Positions 9,265-20,073 are shown, counted from the stretch's first letter. The stretch is 64,000 nucleotides of DNA from Candidatus Roizmanbacteria bacterium RIFCSPLOWO2_01_FULL_40_13 (GCA_001789745.1 MGAN01000018.1:35002-99001); one strand, 5' to 3'. Made by a program: numbers and translations. Notes: a model not told the origin generated them from the sequence alone.

Positions 9265-10640
9265 ATTTTATATTGCTTTTTTTTACTCTTATTGTCTATA
9301 CTCTAAAGTCGCTCGACTTTGTCTACCTTTTTCAAACCAAAGAATACCGCTTAGACCGTTTTTTCGTCTTCTTACGGGAAGAAGATTTACTCAAGCTGCT
9401 TTTTGGTCGGAGAATCAGGATGCCAGGCGCAACAATCCGCAACTTACTGATTCTCCAGTTGGTCTTGTTAAATACAATTTTGTTTACTTTATGGTTTAGC
9501 AATACGAGTCTAATTCAACTTCTGATTGGTTTGCTTTTATCTCCCGTTTTTGCCCTTGCAACCATCTTCATTGGAGTTGTTTTAAGCGATGTCCCTGTCC
9601 AAGCTTATCGCAAAAGAATAATCAGTCAGGCTCGGGTAAAAATACAAAAATCAAAAACAATATTTATCGGAATTACCGGTTCTTACGGCAAGACAACGAC
9701 AAAAGAATTTCTTTTCCGGATACTCTCGCAAAAATTCAAAGTAGCTAAAACAGACAAAAACTACAACTCCGATATAGGCGTAGCCATATCTGTTATAAAA
9801 AACCTGCAAAAAGACACGGATTATTTTATCGCCGAGATTGGAGCCTATAGAAAAGGAGAAATTAAAACTGTCTGTGATTTAATTAAACCTAAGTACGGCA
9901 TATTAACCGGTATCGGCAACCAACACTTAAGCTTATTTGGCTCCAAAAAAAATCTGCTGGAAGCTAAGGCCGAACTGCTGGAATCTATTCCTCACGGCAG
10001 TATGGTTTTTATCAACGACGACATCAAAGATAAGCGGTTCTTTAGCAACAAAACCAAAGCCAAGATAGTTTATTATTCTCTCAAAAATCTTCCTTTTGCC
10101 TTCAAGACTAATTTACCTGGGGAACACATTAGGCAAAATCTGTTGCCCTGTATACTTCTTGCGCAGGATCTGGGAGTAGAAAAAAGCGTCATCCTCAAAG
10201 CTATAAAAAATCTCAAACCGGTTGCCAACCGTCTGGTTAAATCAACCGGGGTTAATAACGCTGCAATCCTGGACGACTCCTATAACTCAAACGTCGGGGG
10301 ATTTATGGCTGCGATCGAGACAGCCAACGATATGAATTATCGCCAAAAATTTATTTTGTCGCGGGGATTGATCGAATTGGGAGACGAAAAACAGGCATCT
10401 TATCGAAAAATAATAGACAGATTAAAAAGGTCAAAACTGGCACTGCTGACCACGGATCGATTATTTAAAGATCCTGTCTTTGCAGATAATCAGGTTATTC
10501 TCTTTCCCGATGAAGCCAAACTGCTAAACTATATCAAAGCCAAAGCCGATAAAAATACTTTGTTAATCATCGAAGGACGATTTGAAGCAAAGACATTAAA
10601 AGAATTATTAGCATATTCGAATCATTCGCCTAAAAATTAG
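9261..10640 (+). CDS. murF: Mur ligase family, MurF-like
   Basis: GITGSYGKTTTKEFL, NYNSDIGVA, DDSYNSNVGG; ATGA overlap with upstream gene. Confidence 0.75.
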   Translation: MNFILLFFTLIVYTLKSLDFVYLFQTKEYRLDRFFVFLREEDLLKLLFGRRIRMPGATIRNLLILQLVLLNTILFTLWFSNTSLIQLLIGLLLSPVFALATIFIGVVLSDVPVQAYRKRIISQARVKIQKSKTIFIGITGSYGKTTTKEFLFRILSQKFKVAKTDKNYNSDIGVAISVIKNLQKDTDYFIAEIGAYRKGEIKTVCDLIKPKYGILTGIGNQHLSLFGSKKNLLEAKAELLESIPHGSMVFINDDIKDKRFFSNKTKAKIVYYSLKNLPFAFKTNLPGEHIRQNLLPCILLAQDLGVEKSVILKAIKNLKPVANRLVKSTGVNNAAILDDSYNSNVGGFMAAIETANDMNYRQKFILSRGLIELGDEKQASYRKIIDRLKRSKLALLTTDRLFKDPVFADNQVILFPDEAKLLNYIKAKADKNTLLIIEGRFEAKTLKELLAYSNHSPKN

Positions 10641-10659
10641 CACCATTCGTATCAATAAT

Positions 10660-11991
10660 ATGATATTTACCGATTTCGCCCCTAACGAATCCTGGGACGA
10701 TGCCTTGCTCTCTCTAAGATTATTATTCCAGCCTTGGAGATGGAAAAACGGTAATGAAAAAGAGCTGGTTAAGCAAAAAATTTTAACCTTATTCAATATT
10801 TCACGCCTCAAGTTTAATGTTTCATTATTCCTAACAGGCAGATCAGCATTATATAACTTACTAAAATCATTTAACCTGCCAAAAGGTTCTGAAGTTCTGG
10901 TTCAGGCTTTTACCTGTGAAGCCGTCGTTCTGCCTATCATTCAACTCGGACTTAAACCTGTTTATATTGATATCGAATCCGAAACCTATTCAATTTATTT
11001 CAACAAGCTAACGAGCAAATTAGTCAACCGGCTAACCAAAGTTTTAATATTACAGCACACTTTCGGCCTAACCCCCAAATATCGTAAGGATATTTTAAGG
11101 CTTGCGCAAGAAAAAGGTTTGATCGTCATCGAAGACCTGGCTCACGGATTTAATCCGAGCATCTTCAAACCCTCAGGGTTTGATAAAATTCGTTCTCAAC
11201 AAACCCTGAGGGTTAATAACAAATTCTTCCACTTCTATTTATTTTCTTTCGGTCGATCAAAACTTCTTTCTTCCGTCTTCGGAGGAGCAATAATTTCATC
11301 ACCCGTTAAATCCCCTTCTTATCAAGCAGGGGAAAAGGGTGAGGTTTTAAATGGAACGATGAGACTATGGAAGAATCCCGCTTATCCTTCTTATTTTTTC
11401 ATTTTCCGTTGTCTCCTGTACAAACCTCTAACCATGCTTATCAAATCCACCTACGATATTTATCTAGGCAAAATTCTGCATTATTTTGTAAATAGGTTCG
11501 GAATTTTAATACCCGAAGTCACACAGCAGGAGAAAAAAGGCCAATTCAACTCGCTTTTCAATAAAGCCTATCCTAATGCCCTAAGTATCCTCTTACTCCA
11601 TCAGCTCAACAAATTTGATCGCATTCAAAAACAAAGAAGGAAAATAAGCGGTTTTTACTTTCGTCATTTTGGTAAGCGGGTAAAACGGGCGGGTTCGGAA
11701 TCAAACAACGATTCCGGAGGCTCCCGCTCAGGCGGGGGGTTAATCCGCTTGCCGTTACTGATCAAAAATAGAGATAAAGTGCTTTTAAAAGCCGCAAAGC
11801 AAAATATTTTTCTCGGTAAGTGGTACGATCAGGCAGTTGCTCCCAAAGACCTTGACCTTGATAGAGTAGAGTACAAAGCCGGAAGTTGTCCCGTTGCCGA
11901 AGACATTTGCAAGAAAATAATAAATCTCCCAACCAATATTTCCCAAAATGAAGCCGAAAGAGTAGTAAGAATCTTAAACGACGTTATATGA
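10660..11991 (+). CDS. DegT/DnrJ/EryC1-like aminotransferase-fold protein with repeat-derived insertions
   Basis: GSEVLVQAFTCEAVVLPIIQLGLKPVYIDIE, VIEDLAHG. Confidence 0.75.
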   Translation: MIFTDFAPNESWDDALLSLRLLFQPWRWKNGNEKELVKQKILTLFNISRLKFNVSLFLTGRSALYNLLKSFNLPKGSEVLVQAFTCEAVVLPIIQLGLKPVYIDIESETYSIYFNKLTSKLVNRLTKVLILQHTFGLTPKYRKDILRLAQEKGLIVIEDLAHGFNPSIFKPSGFDKIRSQQTLRVNNKFFHFYLFSFGRSKLLSSVFGGAIISSPVKSPSYQAGEKGEVLNGTMRLWKNPAYPSYFFIFRCLLYKPLTMLIKSTYDIYLGKILHYFVNRFGILIPEVTQQEKKGQFNSLFNKAYPNALSILLLHQLNKFDRIQKQRRKISGFYFRHFGKRVKRAGSESNNDSGGSRSGGGLIRLPLLIKNRDKVLLKAAKQNIFLGKWYDQAVAPKDLDLDRVEYKAGSCPVAEDICKKIINLPTNISQNEAERVVRILNDVI

Positions 11992-12047
11992 TTTAACGAC
12001 CCGTTCGCAATTAAACACTTAATTGCGATTGGCGATTATTTAACACT

Positions 12048-13232
12048 ATGCAGATTAAAACCATCGATCAACCGGAAGTTTGGAATAAATTTTTTAATGA
12101 CAATGAGTCGCCGAGTTTTTTACAGAGTTGGGAGTGGGGAGAATTTGAGAAGAGAAGCGGCTATGAAGTTTTAAGATTGGGAATTTATGATCAAAAAGCA
12201 AATGCAGAGACGCATAGTAATGCGTCTCTACCCACAGCAATTGCGCTGGTAATAAAAATTAAGGCAAAAAGAGGTAACTTCCTTTTTATTCCTCATGGAC
12301 CTGTATTTAAATTGAGAATTGAGTATTCAGAATTCAGAATTATCATAAAAGAAATACTTAAACAGCTTATTGAAATAGCGAAAAAAGAGGACTTTTCTTT
12401 CATTAGAGTTGCTCCTACCTTATTAGATATACCGGAGAATCTTAAAATATTTTCCGGTCTTGGTTTCAGAAAAGCCCCGATCTACATGCATGCCGAAAGG
12501 CTATGGGTTTTACCGCTGGTAGAGACGCATAGCAATGCGTCTCTACAAAAAAACGGTGAAGATCCGTCAAAAATCCGTGAAAATCCCAAATCAGAGATTC
12601 AATTATTGCGGGAAATGCGAAAAACCACGCGTTATCTAATCAGAAAAGCCGAACGTGAAGGAGTAACCATTGAAACAAGAACCGATGACAAAGCTGTCGA
12701 CGACTTTTGGGAAATCTACGAAAAGACGGCAGAGAGAGAAAAATTCGTACCCTTTTCCAAACAATTTATCAAAGATGAGTTTAGTACTTTTCACAACAAT
12801 GAAAATAACAACGCAATTTTTCTTTTTGGGAGCGTCCCAGCAACATCTTTAACCCCCGAGGTTCAAGGTGGCGCTGCTACAATCCAAAATGGAAAAAATA
12901 ATATATATTTGGCGGCAGCCCTGATTATTTTTAGCAAATCCACGGCTTTCTACCACCAGGGCGCCTCAGTTCATAGCAAAATTCCCGTAACTTACGCCCT
13001 GCAGTGGGAAGCCATCAAAGCAGCCAAAAAAAGAAGCTGCCGCTATTACAACTTCTGGGGTACTCTTCAGGCGGGCCGCACTCCCAAAAACTGGGGGGGA
13101 TTGACATTGTTCAAGACCGGCTTCGGGGGAAATCAGGTTGATTATTTACCGACTCAAGATTATATTGTCTCGCCCAAATACTACCTTACTTACCTTTACG
13201 AAAGGTACTTGGGATGGAGAAGAGGAGTATAG
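12048..13232 (+). CDS. FemAB/FemX-like aminoacyltransferase (GNAT fold)
   Basis: SFLQSWEWGEFEKRSGYEV..., FLFIPHGPVF, YYNFWGTL..GGLTLFKTGFGG. Confidence 0.85.
   Translation: MQIKTIDQPEVWNKFFNDNESPSFLQSWEWGEFEKRSGYEVLRLGIYDQKANAETHSNASLPTAIALVIKIKAKRGNFLFIPHGPVFKLRIEYSEFRIIIKEILKQLIEIAKKEDFSFIRVAPTLLDIPENLKIFSGLGFRKAPIYMHAERLWVLPLVETHSNASLQKNGEDPSKIRENPKSEIQLLREMRKTTRYLIRKAEREGVTIETRTDDKAVDDFWEIYEKTAEREKFVPFSKQFIKDEFSTFHNNENNNAIFLFGSVPATSLTPEVQGGAATIQNGKNNIYLAAALIIFSKSTAFYHQGASVHSKIPVTYALQWEAIKAAKKRSCRYYNFWGTLQAGRTPKNWGGLTLFKTGFGGNQVDYLPTQDYIVSPKYYLTYLYERYLGWRRGV
12206..12229. repeat. In-frame palindrome AGAGACGCATAGTAATGCGTCTCT
   Basis: 24-nt near-perfect palindrome coding ETHSNASL in femX-like CDS. 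Confidence 0.95.
12519..12546. repeat. In-frame palindrome GTAGAGACGCATAGCAATGCGTCTCTAC
   Basis: Second copy in the same CDS, same peptide ETHSNASL. Confidence 0.95.
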
Positions 13233-13248
13233 GAGAATTTCTAAGTTC

Positions 13249-13379
13249 TATAGTTAGCGCAAAACAAAATGTCGTATTTGTCATCCTGAACTTGGTTTGG
13301 GATCTGATTGATAAGATCCTGAAATAAATTCAGCATGACACAAAAATACCATCTGTCATTTCGTTTTGCGATCGCTATA
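13249..13379 (+). mobile_element. MITE-like family C, copy 2
   Basis: TATAGTTAGCGCAAAACAAAATG ... CATTTCGTTTTGCGATCGCTATA, about 23-bp TIRs; internal hairpin GTCATCCTGAA/TTCAGCATGAC. Confidence 0.85.
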
Positions 13380-13474
13380 ATTACTAATTTCTAAATTGAA
13401 TCCAAAGTCATTCTGAAGTCTGGAGCTTGACGATGGAGAATTCTGAAACCTAGTAATGATTTAACGACGTCAAA

Positions 13475-14260
13475 TCAATATACCTTGACCAGGCCTTTTT
13501 CCAGCACCTTGGCGAAACTTGCTTTAAGAAAAGCCAAAGAGAAAATCAGATAAACAGAATTAAGGGCGAAACTCATCATCAGCTTGGAATAATCCAGTCT
13601 TCCGCTATAAATTACTTCCCTTAATCCTTCAAAGATATAACTTGTGGGCAAGGCCGATGATACGATTTGCGCCCATTCCGGCAGAAGGGAAACGGGGTAA
13701 TAAATGGCCGAGAAAGGGCCCAGAACCCAGACGAACGACCAGGCTAAGGTTTGTAATTTTGATCCGAATCTCAAGATGATTCCGGCAACGAAAAATCCCA
13801 CGCACCAGCCGGTCAGAAGCAGTGAAATAATAAAGGGTATGACATAAAAGCCTAATTCAAAAACTTTAATCTTATAAAGTAAAAAGGCCATAAATACGGC
13901 AAACGTAAAACTGATGATCGCCTTAATCACTCCGACTATGATAAACGAGACAACCCACTCGGAAAATTTTAAAGGTGATGAAAAAATATTGACTAAATTT
14001 CGATTCCAAAGTTCTTCCAGCAGGTTTACGGTAATTTCGTACTGGCCGCGCCAAATAATTATCCAAAAAATAATACCGGACAGAATGACCAAGATTATCT
14101 GTGACCCCTGCGGCATGAATGACTTGGCATAGACGCTTGTCAAACCCCACATAACCAGATCGAGCGTAGGCCAATAAAAAGTATCACTGATCCTGTCAAA
14201 GCTGTGTTTAAAATAATACATATAACGCAATATCATGCCGTAGATTCTGTGATTTTTCAT
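13475..14260 (-). CDS. ABC-2 type transporter permease
   Basis: 261 aa, 6 TM, translationally coupled to ATPase gene. Confidence 0.85.
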   Translation of the reverse strand: MKNHRIYGMILRYMYYFKHSFDRISDTFYWPTLDLVMWGLTSVYAKSFMPQGSQIILVILSGIIFWIIIWRGQYEITVNLLEELWNRNLVNIFSSPLKFSEWVVSFIIVGVIKAIISFTFAVFMAFLLYKIKVFELGFYVIPFIISLLLTGWCVGFFVAGIILRFGSKLQTLAWSFVWVLGPFSAIYYPVSLLPEWAQIVSSALPTSYIFEGLREVIYSGRLDYSKLMMSFALNSVYLIFSLAFLKASFAKVLEKGLVKVY

Positions 14261-15174
14261 TTTTTAGATTTGACCGCCGCAATTTGTAAAAAATAATCTT
14301 CAAGCGTTGGCTTTTCTATACTGATTTCTTCATAATTTACTCCTTTGTTCATTAATTGTTTCAGGAAATCCGGGATCTTGTTTTCTTTAATGTCAACTAC
14401 GATATTCCTGCCTCTAAGTCTGTATTTCATGTTTTGTTTTCGACAAAATTCGATCGTTCTTTTAAGACCGTCGGCAACATTCAGCTCCACATGCGATATG
14501 TCAATTGTTTTGGCCAGATTTTGCGGGGTGTCATCCGAGATTATTTTACCTTTGTTTATAAAAATGACCCGGTCACAGACTTCTTCCACTTCCGGCATAT
14601 TGTGCGAAGTAAAAACCACAGACAAATTAAATTTATTTCTCTCTGACAACAAAAACTCCCGGATAAACTTGGCAGCTTCGGGATCCAAGGATGCCGTCGG
14701 TTCATCCAGTAATAAAATTTTGGGGAAATTCAACAAAGCCTTTGCCAAATTCACTCTCGTTTTTTCCCCGGCAGACAGCGCGTGAATTTCCAAATTCAGG
14801 ATTTCCTTCAGTCTGAATATCTCAATCATTTTCTGCAGTCTGGCTTTCCTGTCTGCTATATCATATAAGTAGGACATGTATGTCAAATTCTCCCTCACGG
14901 TTAATCTCCAAGGCAGATTTGTATAAGCCGAGGAAAAATTTATTTGCTCCAATATTTCTTCCTTGTGATCGGCGAAGTTTTTATCAAAATATCTGATCAT
15001 GCCCGAAGTCGGGGTTAATACACCCAGCATCATCTGTATGGTCGTGGTTTTTCCGGCTCCGTTTGGTCCCAGTAAACCCAAAATCTCTCCCTCCCGTAAG
15101 TCTAACGAGATACCATCTACGGCAACAAAAGTGCCGAATTTTTTAGTCAGATTCTTAACCTGAAGTACGTCCAT
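14257..15174 (-). CDS. ABC transporter ATPase (ABC-2/DrrA-type)
   Basis: LLGPNGAGKTTT, LSAGEKTRVNLAKALL, ILLLDEPTASLDP. Confidence 0.95.
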   Translation of the reverse strand: MDVLQVKNLTKKFGTFVAVDGISLDLREGEILGLLGPNGAGKTTTIQMMLGVLTPTSGMIRYFDKNFADHKEEILEQINFSSAYTNLPWRLTVRENLTYMSYLYDIADRKARLQKMIEIFRLKEILNLEIHALSAGEKTRVNLAKALLNFPKILLLDEPTASLDPEAAKFIREFLLSERNKFNLSVVFTSHNMPEVEEVCDRVIFINKGKIISDDTPQNLAKTIDISHVELNVADGLKRTIEFCRKQNMKYRLRGRNIVVDIKENKIPDFLKQLMNKGVNYEEISIEKPTLEDYFLQIAAVKSKK

Positions 15175-15238
15175 GAAAATTTATTATAACAGGAATCCAT
15201 ATGACGGTTCTGAACCTTTCCTTAATGACTTGAATAAT

Positions 15239-15343
15239 CTATACCCGTCTTAGTTGATTTTGCAAATTGTTAACTAAAGTTATCTTATCAAATCAACTAA
15301 GGAGGGGTATATACTGATTGCGATTTCAATTAATAGAAGTATA
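15239..15343 (+). mobile_element. Element family A, copy 2
   Basis: CTATACCCGTCTTAGTTGATTTTGC...GAAGTATA. Confidence 0.85.
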
Positions 15344-15415
15344 AGGAATAGAAACAGATTTTAAATTAATCCGTCAATGCATGATGTCTTGAGATTCTTC
15401 GACTAACTACAACAG

Positions 15416-16645
15416 ATGGCAAAAATACAATTATCGAAGCGTTTTTTGCAAATTCCCGAAAGCCCGATCAGGAAATTAGTCCCTCTGGCGGCCTCTGCCA
15501 TCAATAAAGGCGTAAAGGTATTGTATTTCAATATCGGCGACCCGGATATCGAGACGCCCGGCGTCATGCTCAAAGTGCTCCATAAATGGCGGAAAAATCC
15601 CATCGCTTACTCCAGATCTCACGGCGAGCCGGAGCTTCTTGCGGCTCTTAAAAAGTACTACCACCGGTTGGGATTCCCTTTCATCGAGGAAGGACATCTC
15701 TTGGTGACTCTTGGCGGCTCTGAGGCGATCTCGATGGCGACCCTGGCCGTAACCGAATATGGAGACGAAATCCTCACTTTTGAACCTTTTTATACCAACT
15801 ACAATTCCTATGCCGCGGTCAACGGGATAAAAATTATTCCCGTCAAAACCCAGGCCAGGAACGGATTTCATTTACCTCCTGCTAACGTAATCGAAAAAAA
15901 AATCAGCAAAAAAACCAAAGCAATTCTATACTGCAACCCCAATAACCCCACCGGCACCGTCTACTCTCAAAAAGAAGTCGAAATACTGGTGTCTTTGGCC
16001 AAAAAACACGGACTTTTCCTCATCTCCGACGAAGTCTACCGTGAGTTCGTCTTTGACGGCAAGAAACACGTCTCAATTCTACAATTTTTTCAGGAAATCC
16101 CGGATCAGGCTATCTTGGTTGATAGCCTATCCAAACGCTACAGCCTTTGCGGCGCAAGAATCGGACTTATCAGCTCTTTAAATAAAAACCTCATGTCGGG
16201 AGTCATGTGCATCGCTCAAGGCAGACTTTCGGCCGGCCTCATCGATCAAACCATGGCGGCACAACTTACCCAAGTACCCAAATCATACTTCCTTAAAGTC
16301 CACCAAGAATATCAAAAACGACGCGACGTGTTATACCGGGGATTAAAATCAATACCCGGAGTCACCGTACGCAGGCCCGAAGGCGCATTTTATTGTGTAG
16401 CCGGCCTTCCGGTCAAAGACAGCGAAGATTTTTGCAGATTTTTATTAACCGACTTTAATCACCATGGCGAAACAATCATGATCGCGCCGGCTGCCGGCTT
16501 CTATGCCTCGCCGGGACTCGGAATGAATGAAGTTAGAATTGCCTATGTAGTCAACACCTCAAGTATCAAGAAATTGATTGTAATTCTTCGTGCAGCGCTG
16601 CTCGAGTATAAAAAATCCCGAAGTAGAGTAGTAAATAGAGCGTAA
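15416..16645 (+). CDS. Class I/II PLP-dependent aminotransferase (aspartate aminotransferase-like)
   Basis: NPNNPTGTVYS, SDEVYREFVFDG, DSLSKRYSLCGARIG. Confidence 0.92.
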   Translation: MAKIQLSKRFLQIPESPIRKLVPLAASAINKGVKVLYFNIGDPDIETPGVMLKVLHKWRKNPIAYSRSHGEPELLAALKKYYHRLGFPFIEEGHLLVTLGGSEAISMATLAVTEYGDEILTFEPFYTNYNSYAAVNGIKIIPVKTQARNGFHLPPANVIEKKISKKTKAILYCNPNNPTGTVYSQKEVEILVSLAKKHGLFLISDEVYREFVFDGKKHVSILQFFQEIPDQAILVDSLSKRYSLCGARIGLISSLNKNLMSGVMCIAQGRLSAGLIDQTMAAQLTQVPKSYFLKVHQEYQKRRDVLYRGLKSIPGVTVRRPEGAFYCVAGLPVKDSEDFCRFLLTDFNHHGETIMIAPAAGFYASPGLGMNEVRIAYVVNTSSIKKLIVILRAALLEYKKSRSRVVNRA

Positions 16646-17553
16646 TGAAGGCAAAAATACTTAAATCACTCCTCCAAATTTTATCTTATAATATGTAAAA
16701 AATAGGCCGTTATTAACGGAGAATAATAATCAAACAATTAAGCAGTGAATTGGAAAATAAATATTTATTTATTAGAAATTTAGGTTTATTGGAAATTAGA
16801 AATTTTATGATACTCCTCTTCCGTCAGGCAGGCTTTACGTCGTAAAAGATACAATTTACGACGTTTTATGTATTCCTCCCCCTGGTTTGTTTCCCATATA
16901 ATTTAGCTGTCTTGACGGATTTACTGATTATGGAATAATTGATTAGACTCTTAAAAGAGAAGCATGCTTTTATTCCTTGTCAATTATCGCGCAAATAACC
17001 CTTCTCTTGTTTCAAATAATTTTACGGGTATCTTGACTGCTATAAAACACAAGAGAGGGGTTAAAATTGGCAGAATACTGCTATTTTTAAATAGAATTTT
17101 TAGCCTATTACAATACTATAAATTGCCACTTTCGAGGCTAAACAACCAGGTTCTGTGTAATTTCTTTTTCCTCCCCAGGAGATGTGAATGCATTCCGATA
17201 AAGTCGGATTTAGAGCGTTATATTAACCCAAAGTTAAATTATTGAGGCTGATTTTTTGGATTCTTTGCTCGGGTATCTATGTGCCATTTGGAGCATGATA
17301 ACAGCCTAAATCGCTAATTTTTTACTATTTGGAGCGTATCAATAGTCCAATATTTTAATATCATGCCTGAATTAGGATGGGACTCCTGCCAAACTGGGAT
17401 AGTCAACTTAGAGCATAATAGTAGTCTAAATATTTTTTTTAGCCTCAAATATTTGTGGTTATTCACAATTTATAACCCTATAATATTAAAGAGGTTTAAA
17501 TTATTATAGGATATATCCTTCACGTCCGTAAAAGTCAAACCCTCCCCTGTTCT

Positions 17554-18372
17554 CTACCACCTTAATGCGAGCAAAGTGATAAAAACAACTACTATCCATA
17601 CGGATATAAATTCTCGCAAAGTCTCTTTAAATAATCTTTGGTCCAAATAATTATAGACAAAACCCGTCAGGCTATAGTAGGAAGAGGCTAAGAATAAGGC
17701 AAAGATTGTGGATTTAACAGGTACGAAAGAACCGACCAAAGTGATTTCTGCCAACGCCAGAGCGATAAACAAAGCGTGAATTACTGTCTTACGGCCGATC
17801 ACCAGGTCTAACTTGACCGACCAAATCAATTGGAAAGCCAACAATAATACTAATAAAAAAACTATCACGACATTTATAAAAAAGTTGAATCGAAATGAAA
17901 AAAGGGCGTTGCTAAATAAAAATATAACTATGGTTTGCAAGAAAAAGTTGATAGAGAAAGCCGCTCGATATAATTGAAGACTCTTCTCTACCCCGACATT
18001 AAAAATATTTGCCGACAGAAGGACAGCGTAAATTGAAATTAAATAAAAAATAATTAAAGGCAGCCTCGTCAACCATCTGATTGGAAATAGAAAATAAAAC
18101 AGATAAAAAGAGACCGTCAGAATTATCGGCATGATAAACAAAGTCAACCACTCGATCTTTTCAATCCCCTCAAGTATGGAAAAATAAGTAACAAAGTAAC
18201 CAAGCATTATAAAGACGGCAATAAAAATTAAGGCTTTTTCGAAGAGGAAAAAAGTGGAGAGAAAAAGTACAGCGCCCAAAACGAGAGCGCTTGCGACGAA
18301 TCTAACTCTTTTCTCGATCTTGATGACTTTTTTTTCAAAAACTTTTTTTATCTGTATAAAAAAGCTTTTCAT
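17554..18372 (-). CDS. Hypothetical multi-TM protein
   Basis: 272 aa hydrophobic ORF. Confidence 0.7.
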   Translation of the reverse strand: MKSFFIQIKKVFEKKVIKIEKRVRFVASALVLGAVLFLSTFFLFEKALIFIAVFIMLGYFVTYFSILEGIEKIEWLTLFIMPIILTVSFYLFYFLFPIRWLTRLPLIIFYLISIYAVLLSANIFNVGVEKSLQLYRAAFSINFFLQTIVIFLFSNALFSFRFNFFINVVIVFLLVLLLAFQLIWSVKLDLVIGRKTVIHALFIALALAEITLVGSFVPVKSTIFALFLASSYYSLTGFVYNYLDQRLFKETLREFISVWIVVVFITLLALRW

Positions 18373-18375
18373 TAG

Positions 18376-19089
18376 TTAATAATTAGCAAATACTTTTTGT
18401 ACATCATCCAGGTCTTCCAGCGCTTCCAATAACTCCTGTATTTTTCTGCCGGTTGCCTCATCTTCGACTTTGATTAATGAATTTGGTTTATAGACCACTT
18501 CCGTATTTTCCAACTTTAATCTTTTTAAAAACTCGCTGTCCTGTCCCAGAAGCTCAAATGGGAAATATACAGTGTAGTGCTCGTCTGTCTTATCTATGTC
18601 AAATGCTTCTATCTTATCCGCTAAAGCAAAAATTTCTTCTTCGCTAATGTCCTTGACATTGAAAGTCGCAGCTGTACACTTTTTGAATAAATACATCACC
18701 GATCTTTGATTGCCTAACTTTCCGGCAAATTTATCCAGAATTCTTCTGATTTCACTTAAAGCTCTGTTAATATTATCTGTTGTGACTAATATGACTATCG
18801 AGGTGCCGCCTGGACCAAAGGCTTCATAGATTATTTCTTTTAAACTGGATCTGTCAGGCCCGCTGGCTTTTAGGATAGCTCTCTCTATATTTTGTTTGGG
18901 TAAATTATAGGATTTGGCTTTTTCTATGGCCAATCTTAGCTTAACATTTTTTTCAGGATCCGTGATATTTCCGCCTTCAATTACAGAAAAAGTTATCTGA
19001 CGGGCCAACTTGGAGAATATATTGCCCTTGACTTTATCCTTGGCCTGTTTTTCCCTTTTGATTTTTGACCATTTGGAATGACCGGACAT
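18376..19089 (-). CDS. yebC: YebC/PmpR-family regulator
   Basis: MSGHSKWSKIKREKQAKDKVKGNIFSKLARQI...; start corrected to 19089, upstream extension is repeat-derived. Confidence 0.95.
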   Translation of the reverse strand: MSGHSKWSKIKREKQAKDKVKGNIFSKLARQITFSVIEGGNITDPEKNVKLRLAIEKAKSYNLPKQNIERAILKASGPDRSSLKEIIYEAFGPGGTSIVILVTTDNINRALSEIRRILDKFAGKLGNQRSVMYLFKKCTAATFNVKDISEEEIFALADKIEAFDIDKTDEHYTVYFPFELLGQDSEFLKRLKLENTEVVYKPNSLIKVEDEATGRKIQELLEALEDLDDVQKVFANY

Positions 19090-19095
19090 AAATAT

Positions 19096-19214
19096 GTGAT
19101 ACGAATCAACTAATGAATGCGAGCGTTGCGAATATGCTAATTCAGATTGTAAAGTCAGTATTAGTATATTCGTATCATTAGTATAAAGATTCGCAGCATT
19201 CGTATCATATAGTG
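19096..19214. repeat. Family G (NNCGAAT) repeat, both ends present, no cargo
   Basis: GATACGAATCAACTAATGAATGCGAGCG... and ...ATACGAAT/ATTCGTATCAT termini. Confidence 0.7.
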
Positions 19215-19284
19215 CATTTATTATACTTGACATTACCCGTAATTTACATATACTTGAAACCTGATATTATTTAACCATTACACT

Positions 19285-20073
19285 ATGGATCATACCGAAC
19301 AGTTAGAAAATGAGTCTGTAGACGCAGCGGTTAACTTTGACTGGCTTTCGGCAATTGAAGCAAATAAAAAAATATTAAAAATCGATAGCAAAAATCTGTC
19401 TGCTTGTTTACGGCTCGGTTTTGCCTTTACCCAAATTCAGGATTTTATCAAAGCCGTTAAATATTATCGTAAGGCTTTAAGAATTCAACCGAGCAACAAT
19501 ATTGCCAAAGAGAATCTGGAAAGACTTAATGTCCTGCAAAGTAAATCAGCTAAAAACAAAAAAAAACAACCCGTAAATCTGGATCCCGATCTATTTTTAG
19601 AATCACCCGGCAGGACAAAGAGTATATCATTAGTCAATATCGGACAGAAAAATATCCTGGCCAATCTCAATACCGGTCAGGAGGTATTCTTTCGCGTCAA
19701 AGCAAGAAAAATCGAAGTTAGAACCAAAGAAAACGAATATATCGGCAACCTTCCAGATGACCTCTCCAGACGCTTATTGGTATTCCTAAAAGCTAAAAGC
19801 AAGTATAAGGTATATATTAAAGAGGCAAACTTGAGCAAAGTCACAGTATTTATTCACGAAGAAAAAAAAGGCAAAAAAGTGGATCAGTATTTATCTTTTC
19901 CGCAAAATATTCAAGCGCAGATCGGACAAATGATAAATGACGGCGAGGAAGAAGAAGATACGGCAGAGGTGGAAACAGAAGCAGACCTGGAAAAACTGGC
20001 AGAATCCCTGACTTCAGAGGAAAAAGAATATCTTCCCTACAAACCGGAGGAAGAGGATGAAGAGGAAGAATAG
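19285..20073 (+). CDS. TPR-containing protein with acidic C-terminus
   Basis: TPR-like ACLRLGFAFTQIQDFIKAVKYYRKALRIQPSN; EEEDEEEE tail. Confidence 0.75.
   Translation: MDHTEQLENESVDAAVNFDWLSAIEANKKILKIDSKNLSACLRLGFAFTQIQDFIKAVKYYRKALRIQPSNNIAKENLERLNVLQSKSAKNKKKQPVNLDPDLFLESPGRTKSISLVNIGQKNILANLNTGQEVFFRVKARKIEVRTKENEYIGNLPDDLSRRLLVFLKAKSKYKVYIKEANLSKVTVFIHEEKKGKKVDQYLSFPQNIQAQIGQMINDGEEEEDTAEVETEADLEKLAESLTSEEKEYLPYKPEEEDEEEE

Noticed and set aside
16964-17245. 93-aa ORF
   Set aside because: No domain-like pattern, lies in repeat-rich non-coding DNA with inverted repeats
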